Below are positions 12,225 to 24,498 of a DNA stretch of 64,000 nt, one piece after another (positions within the stretch are counted from its first letter, which is position 1; every line of letters starts with the position of its first letter). The notes below the pieces were generated by a model. It was not told the DNA's origin, made no database searches, and saw only the letters and a list, made by a program, of their open reading frames with translations. The DNA lies in NCBI RefSeq assembly GCF_051014685.1, contig NW_027478538.1, positions 930,001-994,000 on the forward strand, in the 5' to 3' direction. Position numbers and translations under genes: made by a program. This stretch comes from Ptiloglossa arizonensis (Eukaryota > Arthropoda > Insecta > Hymenoptera > Colletidae).

Positions 12225-13462
12225 CGCCCGATTACAATGGTATGTGTATTTTTCCCCTAGGCATTTGTAGTTATTGGTTTCGAGTATCAGACTTGCGAAA
12301 ATTTGGTGATTTCTCAACCATTCCTTAACTTCAAACTCCCATATCTCGCGAACGCACTGACGCACTCGAAAAATTCCTGTTGTATCTGAAAGTAGAAACT
12401 CGCCCGATTACAACGGTATGTGTATTTTTGCCCTAGGCCATTGTAGTTATTGGATTCGAGTATCAGACTTGCGAAAATTTTGATGATTTCTCTACCATTC
12501 CTTAACTTCAAACTCCCATATCTCGCGAACGGAATGACGAACTCGAGAAATTCCGGTTGCATGTGAAAGTAGAAAGTCGCCCGATTACAACGGTATGTGT
12601 ATTTTTCCCCGAGGCCTTTGAAGTTATTGGTTCCGAGTATCAGACTTGCGAAAATTTTGATGGTTTCTCAACCATTCCTTATTTTCACACTTCCATATCT
12701 CGCGAACGGATTGAGGAAATAGAGAATTTCCTATTGCATCTGAAAGCAGAAACTCGCCCGATTACAACGGTGTGTGTACTTTTCCCCTAGGCCCTTCCAG
12801 TTGTTGGTTTCGAGTATCAGACCAGCGAAAATTTTGATGGTTTCACAAGCATTCCTTAACTTCAAACTTTCATATCTCGCGAACGGATTGACGAACTCGA
12901 GAATTTCCTATTGCATCTGACAGCAGAAACTCGCCCGATTACAATGGTATGTGTATTTTTCCCCTAGGCATTTGTAGTTATTGGTTTCGAGTATCAGACT
13001 TGCGAAAATTTTGATGGTTTCTCAACCATTTATTAACTTCAAACTCCCATATCTCGCGAACGGATTGACGAACACGAGAAATTCCTGTTGCATGTGAAAG
13101 TAGAATCTCGCCCGATTACAATGGTATGTGTATTTTTCCCCTAGGCATTTGTAGTTGTTGGTTTCGAGTATCAGACTTGCGAAAATTTTGATGGTTTCTC
13201 ATGCATTCCTTAGCTTCAAACTCCCATATCTCGCGAACGGAATGACGAACTCGAGAAATTCCTGTTGCATCTGAAAGTAGAAACTCGCCCGATTACAACG
13301 GTATGTGTATTTTTGCCCTAGGCCATAGTAGTTGTTGGTTTCGAATATCAGACCAGCGAAAATTTTGATGGCTTCTCATGCATTCCTTAACTTCAAACTT
13401 CCATATCTCGCGAACGGATTGACGAACTCGAGAATTTACTATTGCATCTGACAGCAGAAACT
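12225..13462 (+). repeat. A-HOR copy 2, 7 units, deletion type a (1,238 bp)
   Basis: Order m1, m2, m3, m4, m5, m8, m9. Compared with copy 1, m6 and m7 are missing. m5 and m7 share 'accatttattaac' and 'gaacacgag' over their 3' halves, so unequal exchange between them would remove exactly two units (354 bp) and leave an in-phase product, as seen. Confidence 0.9.
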
Positions 13463-15053
13463 CGCCCGATTACAATGGTATGTGTATTTTTCCCCTAGGC
13501 ATTTGTAGTTATTGGTTTCGAGTATCAGACTTGCGAAAATTTGGTGATTTCTCAACCATTCCTTAACTTCAAACTCCCATATCTCGCGAACGCACTGACG
13601 CACTCGAAAAATTCCTGTTGTATCTGAAAGTAGAAACTCGCCCGATTACAACGGTATGTGTATTTTTGCCCTAGGCCATTGTAGTTATTGGATTCGAGTA
13701 TCAGACTTGCGAAAATTTTGATGATTTCTCTACCATTCCTTAACTTCAAACTCCCATATCTCGCGAACGGAATGACGAACTCGAGAAATTCCGGTTGCAT
13801 GTGAAAGTAGAAAGTCGCCCGATTACAACGGTATGTGTATTTTTCCCCGAGGCCTTGAAGTTATTGGTTCCGAGTATCAGACTTGCGAAAATTTTGATGG
13901 TTTCTCAACCATTCCTTATTTTCACACTTCCATATCTCGCGAACGGATTGAGGAAATAGAGAATTTCCTATTGCATCTGAAAGCAGAAACTCGCCCGATT
14001 ACAACGGTGTGTGTACTTTTCCCCTAGGCCCTTCCAGTTGTTGGTTTCGAGTATCAGACCAGCGAAAATTTTGATGGTTTCACAAGCATTCCTTAACTTC
14101 AAACTTTCATATCTCGCGAACGGATTGACGAACTCGAGAGTTTCCTATTGCATCTGAATGCAGACACTCGCCCGATTACAACGGTATGTGTATTTTTGCC
14201 CTAGGCCATAGTAGTTGTTGGTTTCGAGTATCAGACCAGCGAAAATTTTGATGGTTTCTCATGCATTCCTTAACTTCAAACTTCCATATCTCGCGAACGG
14301 ATTGACGAACTCGAGAATTTCCTATTGCATCTGACAGCAGAAACTCGCCCGATTACAATGGTATGTGTATTTTTCCCCTAGGCATTTGTAGTTATTGGTT
14401 TCGAGTATCAGACTTGCGAAAATTTTGATGGTTTCTCAACCATTTATTAACTTCAAACTCCCATATCTCGCGAACGGATTGACGAACTCGAGAATTTCCT
14501 ATTGCATCTGACAGCAGAAACTCGCCCGATTACAACGGTATGTGTATTTTTGCCCTAGGCCATAGTAGTTATTGGATGCGAGTATCAGACTTGCGAAAAT
14601 TTTGATGGTTTCTCAACCATTTATTAACTTCAAACTCCCATATCTCGCGAACGGATTGACGAACACGAGAAATTCCTGTTGCATGTGAAAGTAGAATCTC
14701 GCCCGATTACAATGGTATGTGTATTTTTCCCCTAGGCATTTGTAGTTGTTGGTTTCGAGTATCAGACTTGCGAAAATTTTGATGGTTTCTCATGCATTCC
14801 TTAGCTTCAAACTCCCATATCTCGCGAACGGAATGACGAACTCGAGAAATTCCTGTTGCATCTGAAAGTAGAAACTCGCCCGATTACAACGGTATGTGTA
14901 TTTTTGCCCTAGGCCATAGTAGTTGTTGGTTTCGAATATCAGACCAGCGAAAATTTTGATGGCTTCTCATGCATTCCTTAACTTCAAACTTCCATATCTC
15001 GCGAACGGATTGACGAACTCGAGAATTTACTATTGCATCTGACAGCAGAAACT
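13463..15053 (+). repeat. A-HOR copy 3, 9 units, version 2 (1,591 bp)
   Basis: Order m1, m2, m3, m4, x1 (14,169), x2 (14,346), m7, m8, m9. x1 is marked by 'gagagtttcc' and 'gcagacactcgcccg' at its border. x2 is like m5 but ends 'gacgaactcgagaatttcc'. m3 has lost one T ('gaggccttgaag'), and m1 keeps its one-base deletion, hence 9 x 177 minus 2. So the two 9-unit versions have equal unit number but different content at positions 5 and 6. Confidence 0.9.
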
Positions 15054-16644
15054 CGCCCGATTACAATGGTATGTGTATTTTTCCCCTAGGCATTTGTAGT
15101 TATTGGTTTCGAGTATCAGACTTGCGAAAATTTGGTGATTTCTCAACCATTCCTTAACTTCAAACTCCCATATCTCGCGAACGCACTGACGCACTCGAAA
15201 AATTCCTGTTGTATCTGAAAGTAGAAACTCGCCCGATTACAACGGTATGTGTATTTTTGCCCTAGGCCATTGTAGTTATTGGATTCGAGTATCAGACTTG
15301 CGAAAATTTTGATGATTTCTCTACCATTCCTTAACTTCAAACTCCCATATCTCGCGAACGGAATGACGAACTCGAGAAATTCCGGTTGCATGTGAAAGTA
15401 GAAAGTCGCCCGATTACAACGGTATGTGTATTTTTCCCCGAGGCCTTGAAGTTATTGGTTCCGAGTATCAGACTTGCGAAAATTTTGATGGTTTCTCAAC
15501 CATTCCTTATTTTCACACTTCCATATCTCGCGAACGGATTGAGGAAATAGAGAATTTCCTATTGCATCTGAAAGCAGAAACTCGCCCGATTACAACGGTG
15601 TGTGTACTTTTCCCCTAGGCCCTTCCAGTTGTTGGTTTCGAGTATCAGACCAGCGAAAATTTTGATGGTTTCACAAGCATTCCTTAACTTCAAACTTTCA
15701 TATCTCGCGAACGGACTGACGAACTCGAGAGTTTCCTATTGCATCTGAATGCAGACACTCGCCCGATTACAACGGTATGTGTATTTTTGCCCTAGGCCAT
15801 AGTAGTTGTTGGTTTCGAGTATCAGACCAGCGAAAATTTTGATGGTTTCTCATGCATTCCTTAACTTCAAACTTCCATATCTCGCGAACGGATTGACGAA
15901 CTCGAGAATTTCCTATTGCATCTGACAGCAGAAACTCGCCCGATTACAATGGTATGTGTATTTTTCCCCTAGGCATTTGTAGTTATTGGTTTCGAGTATC
16001 AGACTTGCGAAAATTTTGATGGTTTCTCAACCATTTATTAACTTCAAACTCCCATATCTCGCGAACGGATTGACGAACTCGAGAATTTCCTATTGCATCT
16101 GACAGCAGAAACTCGCCCGATTACAACGGTATGTGTATTTTTGCCCTAGGCCATAGTAGTTATTGGATGCGAGTATCAGACTTGCGAAAATTTTGATGGT
16201 TTCTCAACCATTTATTAACTTCAAACTCCCATATCTCGCGAACGGATTGACGAACACGAGAAATTCCTGTTGCATGTGAAAGTAGAATCTCGCCCGATTA
16301 CAATGGTATGTGTATTTTTCCCCTAGGCATTTGTAGTTGTTGGTTTCGAGTATCAGACTTGCGAAAATTTTGATGGTTTCTCATGCATTCCTTAGCTTCA
16401 AACTCCCATATCTCGCGAACGGAATGACGAACTCGAGAAATTCCTGTTGCATCTGAAAGTAGAAACTCGCCCGATTACAACGGTATGTGTATTTTTGCCC
16501 TAGGCCATAGTAGTTGTTGGTTTCGAATATCAGACCAGCGAAAATTTTGATGGCTTCTCATGCATTCCTTAACTTCAAACTTCCATATCTCGCGAACGGA
16601 TTGACGAACTCGAGAATTTCCTATTGCATCTGTCAGCAGAAACT
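15054..16644 (+). repeat. A-HOR copy 4, 9 units, version 2 (1,591 bp)
   Basis: Same order and same length as copy 3, including the private 'gaggccttgaag' deletion and the 'gagagtttcc'/'gcagacactcg' border. A visible difference is 'gaacggactgacg' near 15,711. Copies 3 and 4 are therefore sister copies of one recent duplication. Confidence 0.9.
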
Positions 16645-17882
16645 CGCCCGATTACAATGGTATGTGTATTTTTCCCCTAGGCATTTGTAGTTATTGGTTT
16701 CGAGTATCAGACTTGCGAAAATTTGGTGATTTCTCAACCATTCCTTAACTTCAAACTCCCATATCTCGCGAACGCACTGACGCACTCGAAAAATTCCTGT
16801 TGTATCTGAAAGTAGAAACTCGCCCGATTACAACGGTATGTGTATTTTTGCCCTAGGCCATTGTAGTTATTGGATTCGAGTATCAGACTTGCGAAAATTT
16901 TGATGATTTCTCTACCATTCCTTAACTTCAAACTCCCATATCTCGCGAACGGAATGACGAACTCGAGAAATTCCGGTTGCATGTGAAAGTAGAAAGTCGC
17001 CCGATTACAACGGTATGTGTATTTTTCCCCGAGGCCTTTGAAGTTATTGGTTCCGAGTATCAGACTTGCGAAAATTTTGATGGTTTCTCAACCATTCCTT
17101 ATTTTCACACTTCCATATCTCGCGAACGGATTGAGGAAATAGAGAATTTCCTATTGCATCTGAAAGCAGAAACTCGCCCAATTACAACGGTGTGTGTATT
17201 TTTCCCCTAGGCATTTGTAGTTATTGGTTTCGAGTATCAGACTTGCGAAAATTTTGATGGTTTCTCAACCATTTATTAACTTCAAACTCCCATATCTCGC
17301 GAACGGATTGACGAACTCGAGAATTTCCTATTGCATCTGACAGCAGAAACTCGCCCGATTACAACGGTATGTGTATTTTTGCCCTAGGCCATAGTAGTTA
17401 TTGGATGCGAGTATCAGACTTGCGAAAATTTTGATGGTTTCTCAACCATTTATTAACTTCAAACTCCCATATCTCGCGAACGGATTGACGAACACGAGAA
17501 ATTCCTGTTGCATGTGAAAGTAGAATCTCGCCCGATTACAATGGTATGTTTATTTTTCCCCTAGGCATTTGTAGTTGTTGGTTTCGAGTATCAGACTTGC
17601 GAAAATTTTGATGGTTTCTCATGCATTCCTTAGCTTCAAACTCCCATATCTCGCGAACGGAATGACGAACTCGAGAAATTCCTGTTGCATCTGAAAGTAG
17701 AAACTCGCCCGATTACAACGGTATGTGTATTTTTGCCCTAGGCCATAGTAGTTGTTGGTTTCGAATATCAGACCAGCGAAAATTTTGATGGCTTCTCATG
17801 CATTCCTTAACTTCAAACTTCCATATCTCGCGAACGGATTGACGAACTCGAGAATTTCCTATTGCATCTGACAGCAGAAACT
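16645..17882 (+). repeat. A-HOR copy 5, 7 units, deletion type b (1,238 bp)
   Basis: Order m1, m2, m3, a hybrid unit at 17,175, m7, m8, m9. The hybrid begins like m4 ('ggtgtgtgta') and continues as x2 ('tttttcccctaggcatttg'). Thus m4/x1 were deleted by exchange inside the conserved first 30 bases of the unit, a different breakpoint from copy 2. A private change, 'cgcccaattac', marks 17,175. Confidence 0.9.
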
Positions 17883-19120
17883 CGCCCGATTACAATGGTA
17901 TGTGTATTTTTCCCCTAGGCATTTGTAGTTATTGGTTTCGAGTATCAGACTTGCGAAAATTTGGTGATTTCTCAACCATTCCTTAACTTCAAACTCCCAT
18001 ATCTCGCGAACGCACTGAGGCACTCGAAAAATTCCTGTTGTATCTGAAAGTAGAAACTCGCCCGATTACAACGGTATGTGTATTTTTGCCCTAGGCCATT
18101 GTAGTTATTGGATTCGAGTATCAGACTTGCGAAAATTTTGATGATTTCTCTACCATTCCTTAACTTCAAACTCCCATATCTCGCGAACGGAATGACGAAC
18201 TCGAGAAATTCCGGTTGCATGTGAAAGTAGAAAGTCGCCCGATTACAACGGTATGTGTATTTTTCCCCGAGGCCTTTGAAGTTATTGGTTCCGAGTATCA
18301 GACTTGCGAAAATTTTGATGGTTTCTCAACCATTCCTTATTTTCACACTTCCATATCTCGCGAACGGATTGAGGAAATAGAGAATTTCCTATTGCATCTG
18401 AAAGCAGAAACTCGCCCGATTACAACGGTGTGTGTATTTTTCCCCTAGGCATTTGTAGTTATTGGTTTCGAGTATCAGACTTGCGAAAATTTTGATGGTT
18501 TCTCAACCATTTATTAACTTCAAACTCCCATATCTCGCGAACGGATTGACGAACTCGAGAATTTCCTATTGCATCTGACAGCAGAAACTCGCCCGATTAC
18601 AACGGTATGTGTATTTTTGCCCTAGGCCATAGTAGTTATTGGATGCGAGTATCAGACTTGCGAAAATTTTGATGGTTTCTCAACCATTTATTAACTTCAA
18701 ACTCCCATATCTCGCGAACGGATTGACGAACACGAGAAATTCCTGTTGCATGTGAAAGTAGAATCTCGCCCGATTACAATGGTATGTGTATTTTTCCCCT
18801 AGGCATTTGTAGTTGTTGGTTTCGAGTATCAGACTTGCGAAAATTTTGATGGTTTCTCATGCATTCCTTAGCTTCAAACTCCCATATCTCGCGAACGGAA
18901 TGACGAACTCGAGAAATTCCTGTTGCATCTGAAAGTAGAAACTCGCCCGATTACAACGGTATGTGTATTTTTGCCCTAGGCCATAGTAGTTGTTGGTTTC
19001 GAATATCAGACCAGCGAAAATTTTGACGGCTTCTCATGCATTCCTTAACTTCAAACTTCCATATCTCGCGAACGGATTGACGAACTCGAGAATTTCCTAT
19101 TGCATCTGACAGCAGAAACT
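17883..19120 (+). repeat. A-HOR copy 6, 7 units, deletion type b (1,238 bp)
   Basis: Same order and same hybrid unit as copy 5 (hybrid at 18,413), without the 'cgcccaatt' change. It carries 'ctgaggcactcg' near 18,015. Copies 5 and 6 are sisters, so the type b deletion happened once and was then amplified. Confidence 0.9.
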
Positions 19121-19827
19121 CGCCCGATTACAATGGTATGTGTATTTTTCCCCTAGGCATTTGTAGTTATTGGTTTCGAGTATCAGACTTGCGAAAATTT
19201 GGTGATTTCTCAACCATTCCTTAACTTCAAACTCCCATATCTCGCGAACGCACTGACGCACTCGAAAAATTCCTGTTGTATCTGAAAGTAGAAACTCGCC
19301 CGATTACAACGGTATGTGTATTTTTGCCCTAGGCCATTGTAGTTATTGGATTCGAGTATCAGACTTGCGAAAGTTTTGATGATTTCTCTACCATTCCTTA
19401 ACTTCAAACTCCCATATCTCGCGAACGGAATGACGAACTCGAGAAATTCCGGTTGCATGTGAAAGTAGAAAGTCGCCCGATTACAACGGTATGTGTATTT
19501 TTCCCCGAGGCCTTTGAAGTTATTGGTTCCGAGTATCAGACTTGCGAAAATTTTGATGGTTTCTCAACCATTCCTTATTTTCACACTTCCATATCTCGCG
19601 AACGGATTGAGGAAATAGAGAATTTCCTATTGCATCTGAAAGCAGAAACTCGCCCGATTACAACGGTGTGTGTACTTTTCCCCTAGGCCCTTCCAGTTGT
19701 TGGTTTCGAGTATCAGACCAGCGAAAATTTTGATGGTTTCACAAGCATTCCTTAACTTCAAACTTTCATATCTCGCGAACGGATTGACGAACTCGAGAGT
19801 TTCCTATTGCATCTGAATGCAGACGCT
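19121..19827 (+). repeat. A-HOR copy 7, truncated after m4
   Basis: m1, m2 (19,297), m3 (19,474) and m4 (19,651) are present, with a single variant 'cgaaagttttg' near 19,370. m3 has the full 'gaggcctttgaag'. The 3' end of m4 shows the 'gagagtttcc' and 'gcagacgctcg' border typical of m4/x1. The next unit then switches to the flank type 'ttggatgcgag' with 'caaactgcc'. This is the right edge of the HOR array. Confidence 0.86.
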
Positions 19828-20890
19828 CGCCCGATTACAACGGTATGTGTATTTTTGCCCTAGGCCATAGTAGTTATTGGATGCGAGTATCAGACTTGCG
19901 AATATTTTGATGATTTCTCAACCATTCCTTAACTTCAAACTGCCATATCTCGCGAACGGATTGACGAACTCGAGAAATTCCTGTTGCATGTGAAAGTAGA
20001 ATCTCGCCCGATTACAATGGTATGTGTATTTTTCCCCTAGGCATTTGTAGTTGTTGGTTTCGAGTATCAGACTTGCGAAAATTTTGATGGTTTCTCATGC
20101 ATTCCTTAGCTTCACACTTCCATATCTCGCGAACGGATTGACGAACTCGAGAATTTCCTATTGCATCTGAAAGCAGAAACTCGCCCGATTACAACGGTAT
20201 GTGTATTTTTCCCCTAGGCCCTAGTAGTTATTGATTTCAAGTATCAGAGTTGCGGAAAATTGTGATGGTTTCTCAACCATTCCTTAACTTCAAACTCCCA
20301 TATCTCGCGAACGGATTGACGAACTCGAGAATTTCCTATTGCATCTGAAAGCAGAAACTCGCCCGATTACAATGGTATGTGTATTTTTCCCCTAGGCATT
20401 TGTAGTTGTTGGTTTCGAGTATCAGACTTGCGAAAATTTTGATGGTTTCTCATGCATTCCTTAGCTTCACACTTCCATATCTCGCGAACGGATTGACGAA
20501 CTCGAGAATTTCCTATTGCATCTGAAAGCAGAAACTCGCCCGATTACAACGGTATGTGTATTTTTCCCCTAGGCCCTAGTAGTTATTGGTTTCGAGTATC
20601 AGACCAGCGAAAATTTTGATGGTTTCTCAACCATTCCTTAACTTCAAACTCCCATATCTGACGAACGGATTGACGAACTCGAGAAATTCCTGTTGCATCT
20701 GAAAGTAGAAACTCGCCCGATTACAACGGTATGTGTATTTTTGCCCTAGGCCATTGTAGTTATTGGATTCGCGAATCGGACTTGCGAAAATTTTGATGAT
20801 TTCTCAACCATTCCTTAACTTCAAATTCCCATATCCCGCGAACGGATTGACGAACTCGAGAAATTCCTGTTACATCTGAAAGTAGAAACT
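19828..20890 (+). repeat. Right flank of the A-HOR array with a 355-bp dimer
   Basis: About 19,864-20,295 is the counterpart of 7,128-7,560; the offset is 12,734 bp (72 units minus 10 bases, all ten traceable to the one-base indels in between). About 20,005-20,235 is copied again at 20,360-20,590 (offset 355 = two units plus the inserted G of 'gcggaaaattg'). 20,750-20,850 matches 7,838-7,935. Confidence 0.82.
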
Positions 20891-21066
20891 CGCCCGATTA
20901 CAACGGTATGTGTATTTATCCCCTAGGCCATTGTAGTTATTGGATTCGAGTATCAGACTTGCGAAATTTTGATGATTTCTCAACCATTCCTTAAGTTCAA
21001 ACTCCCATATCTCGCGAACGGATTGACATAACCCAAAAATTCCTATTGCATCTGAAAGTAGAAACT
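20891..21066 (+). other. Chimeric A/B junction unit
   Basis: The 5' part is subfamily A ('agttattggattcgagtatc', 'gatgatttctcaacc', 'ccattcc'), while the tail is B ('gacataacccaaaaattcc'). The switch falls within the shared stretch from about 21,000 to 21,026, which includes 'cccatatctcgcgaacgg'. The unit is 176 bp because of 'gcgaaattttg' in its A half, so the join itself is in phase. Everything left of it is A and everything right of it is B. Exchange within the conserved TCGCGA window is the simplest explanation. Confidence 0.9.
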
Positions 21067-22773
21067 CGCCCGATTACAGCGGTATGTGTATTTTTTCCCT
21101 AGTCCATTCTGGTTAAGCGTTTGGAGCAGCAGAATTGCGAAAACTTTTTTGCCTTCTCAACCATTTCTTGGCTTCAAACTCACATATCTCGCGAACGGAT
21201 TGACCTAACCCAAAAATTACTGTAGCGTCTGGAAGTAGAAACTCGCCCGATTACAACGGTATGTGTATTTTTTCCCTAGCCCATTCTGGACAAGCGTTTG
21301 GAGCAGCAGAATTGTGAAAAATTTTTTGCCTTCTCAACCATTTCTTGGCTTCAAACCCCCATATCTCGCGAACGGATTGACCTAACCCAAAAATTCCTGT
21401 AGCGTCTGGAAGTAGAAACTCGCCCGATTACAACGGTATGTGTATTTTTTCCCTAGCCCATTCTGGTCAAGCCTTTGGAGCAGCAGAATTGCGAAAAATT
21501 TGTTGCCTTCTCAACCATTTCTTGGCTTCAAACTCCCATATCTCGCGAACGGATTGACCTAACCCAAAAATTCCTGTTGCATCTGAAAGTAGAAACTCGC
21601 CCGATTACAACGGTATGTGTATTTTTTCCCTAGGCCATTCTTGTTAAGCGTTTGGAGCTGCAGAATTGCGAAAAATTTTTTGCCTTCTCAACCATTTCTT
21701 GGCTTCAAACTCCCATATCTCGCGAACGGATTGACCTAACCCAAAAATTCCTGTAGCGTCTGGAAGTAGAAACTCGCCCGATTACAACGGTATGTGTATT
21801 TTTTCCCTAGCCCATTCTGGTCAAGCGTTTGGAGCAGCAGAATTGTGAAAAATTTTTTGCCTTCTCAACCATTTCTTGGCTTCAAACTCACATTTCTCGC
21901 GAACGGATTGACCTAACCCAAAAATTCCTGTTGCATCTGAAAGTAGGAACTCGCCCGATTACAACGGTATGTGTATTTTTTCCCTAGGCCATTCTTGTTA
22001 AGCGTTTGGAGCAGCAGAATTGCGAAAAATTTTTTGCCTTCTCAACCATTTCTTGGCTTCAAACTCCCATATCTCGCGAACGGATTGACATAACCCAAAA
22101 ATTCCTATTGCATCTGAAAGTAGAAACTCGCCCGATTACAGCGGTATGTGTATTTTTTCCCTAGTCCATTCTGGTTAAGCGTTTGGAGCAGCAGAATTGC
22201 GAAAACTTTTTTGCCTTCTCAACCATTTCTTGGCTTCAAACTCACATTTCTCGCGAACGGATTGACCTAACCCAAAAATTACTGTAGCGTCTGGAAGTAG
22301 AAACTCGCCCGATTACAACGGTATGTGTATTTTTTCCCTAGCCCATTCTGGTCAAGCGTTTGGAGCAGCAGAATTGTGAAAAATTTTTTGCCTTCTCAAC
22401 CATTTCTTGGCTTCAAACTCCCATATCTCGCGAACGGATTGACCTAACCCAAAAATTCCTGTAGCGTCTGGAAGTAGAAACTCGCCCGATTACAACGGTA
22501 TGTGTATTTTTTCCCTAGCCCATTCTGGTCAAGCGTTTGGAGCAGCAGAATTGTGAAAAATTTTTTGCCTTCTCAACCATTTCTTGGCTTCAAACTCCCA
22601 TATCTCGCGAACGGATTGACCTAACCCAAAAATTCCTATTGCACCTGAAAGTAGAAACTCGCCCGATTACAACGGCATGTGTATTTTTTCCCTAGGCCAT
22701 TCTGGTTAAGCGTTTGGAACAGCAGAAGTGCGAAAAATTTGTTGTCTTCTCAACCATTTCTTAGCTTCAAACT
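21067..22773 (+). repeat. B units, mosaic
   Basis: About ten B units mixing two forms: 'ccctaggccattctggttaag' type (many 'gttgc' tails) and 'ccctagcccattctggtcaag' type with 'tgtagcgtctggaag' tails. The block containing 'ctagtccattctgg' followed by 'gcgaaaacttttttgcc' and 'aaattactgtagcg' occurs at about 21,090-21,240 and again at about 22,150-22,300 (six units apart). No other sequence. Confidence 0.8.
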
Positions 22774-24498
22774 CCCATATCTCGCGAACGGATTGACCTA
22801 ACCCAAAAATTCCTATTGCATCTGAAAGTAGAAACTCGCCCGATTACAACTGCATGCGTATTTTTTCCCTAGGCCATTCTGGTTTAGCGTTTGGAGCAGC
22901 AGAATTGCGAAAAATTTTTTGCCTTCTCAACCATTTCTTGGCTTCAAACTCCCATATCTCGCGAAGGGATTGATCTAACCCAAAAATTCCTATTGCATCT
23001 GAAAGTAGAAACTCGCCCGATTACAACGGTATGTGTATTTTTTCCCTAGGCCATTCTGGTTAAGCGCTTGGAGCAGCAGAATTCGAAAAATTTGTTGCCT
23101 TCTCAACCATTTCTTGGCTTCAAACTCCCATATCTCGCGAACGGATTGACCTAACCCAAAAATTCCTGTTGCATCTGAAAGTAGAAACTCGCCCGATTAC
23201 AGCGGTATGTGTATTTTTTCCCTAGGCCATTCTGGTTAAGCGTTTGGAGCAGCAGAATTGCGAAAAATTTGTTGTCTTCTCAACCATTTCTTAGATTCAA
23301 ACGCCCATATCTCGCGAACGGATTGACCTAACCCAAAAATTCCTATTCCGTCTGAAAGTAGAAACTAGCCCGATTACAACGGTATGTGTATTTTCTCCCT
23401 AGGCCATTCTTGTTAAGCGTTTGGAGCAGCAGAATTGCGAAAAATTTTTTGCCTTCGCAAATATTTCTTGGCTTCAAACTCCCATATCTCGCGAACGGAT
23501 TGACTTAGCCCAAAAATTCCTATTGCATCTGAAAGTAGAAACTCGCCCGATTACAGCGGTATGTGTATTTTTTCCCTAGGCCATTCTGGTTAAGCGTTTG
23601 GAGCAGCAGAATAGCGAAAAATTTTTTGCCTTCTCAACCATTTCTTGGCTTCAAACTCCCATATCTCGCGAACGGATTGACCTAACCCAAAAATTCCTGT
23701 AGCGTCTGGAAGTAGAAACTCGCCCGATTACAACGGTATGTGTATTTCTTCCCTAGCCATTCTGGTCAAGCGTTTGGAGCAGCAGAATTGCGAAAAATTT
23801 TTTGCCTTCTCAACCATTTCTTGGCTTCAAACTCCCATATCTCGCGAACGGATTGACCTAACCCAAAAATTCCTGTAGCGTCTGGAAGTAGAAACTCGCC
23901 CGATTACAACGGTATGTGTATTTTTTCCCTAGCCCATTCTGGTCAAGCGTTTGGAGCAGCAGAATTGTGAAAAATTTTTTGCCTTCTCAACCATTTCTTG
24001 GCTTCAAACTCCCATATCTCGCGAACGGATTGACCTAACCCAAAAATTCCTATTGCATCTGAAAGTAGAAACTCGCCCGATTACAACGGCATGTGTATTT
24101 TTTCCCTAGGCCATTCTGGTTAAGCGTTTGGAACAGCAGAAGTGCGAAAAATTTGTTGTCTTCTCAACCATTTCTTAGCTTCAAACTCCCATATCTCGCG
24201 AACGGATTGACCTAACCCAAAAATTCCTGTTGCATCTGAAAGTAGAAACTCGCCCGATTACAACGGTATGTGTATTTTTTCCCTACGCCATTCTGGTTAA
24301 GCGTTTGGAGCAGCAGAATTGCGAAAAATTTTTTGTCTTCTCAACCATTTCTTGGCTTCAAACTCCCATATCTCGCGAACGGATTGACCTAACCCAAAAA
24401 TTCCTATTGCATCTGAAAGTAGAAACTCGCCCGATTACAACGGTGTGTGTATTTCTTCCCTAGGCCATTCTGGTTAAGCGCTTGGAGCAGCAGAATTG
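22774..24498 (+). repeat. B block, copy 1 (partner at +4,422)
   Basis: About 1.7 kb matching 27,196-28,920 at 25 units minus 3 bases. Shared rare markers: 'aactgcatgcg', 'gcgaagggattgatc' (22,961 and 27,383), 'cagaattcgaaaaatttg' (a 176-bp unit), 'cctattccgtctg' with 'aactagcccg', 'cttcgcaaatatttc', 'gacttagccc', 'ttcttccctagcc', and 'ccctacgcc'. One difference seen is 'cttagattc' here against 'cttagcttc'. Confidence 0.88.

Larger units (their letters stand above)
1..21026 (+). repeat. Satellite subfamily A domain (about 119 units)
   Basis: Units here share the middle segment 'gtagttattggtttcgag', the segment 'cagacttgcgaaaattttg' and the tail 'gacgaactcgagaaattcc'. The tail carries a CTCGAG site at unit positions 142-147 that subfamily B lacks. 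From landmark 13 to landmark 21067 there are 119 periods with a net loss of 9 bases. I can assign each change: eight units with 'aaaatttggtg' (-1), two with 'gaggccttgaag' (-1), one at about 8,365 lacking a base in CCTAGG, one short unit near 20,968, and three units with 'gcggaaaattg' (+1; about 6,103, 7,518 and 20,254). Within A, units differ by scattered substitutions shared at fixed multi-unit offsets, showing block duplication. Confidence 0.95.
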
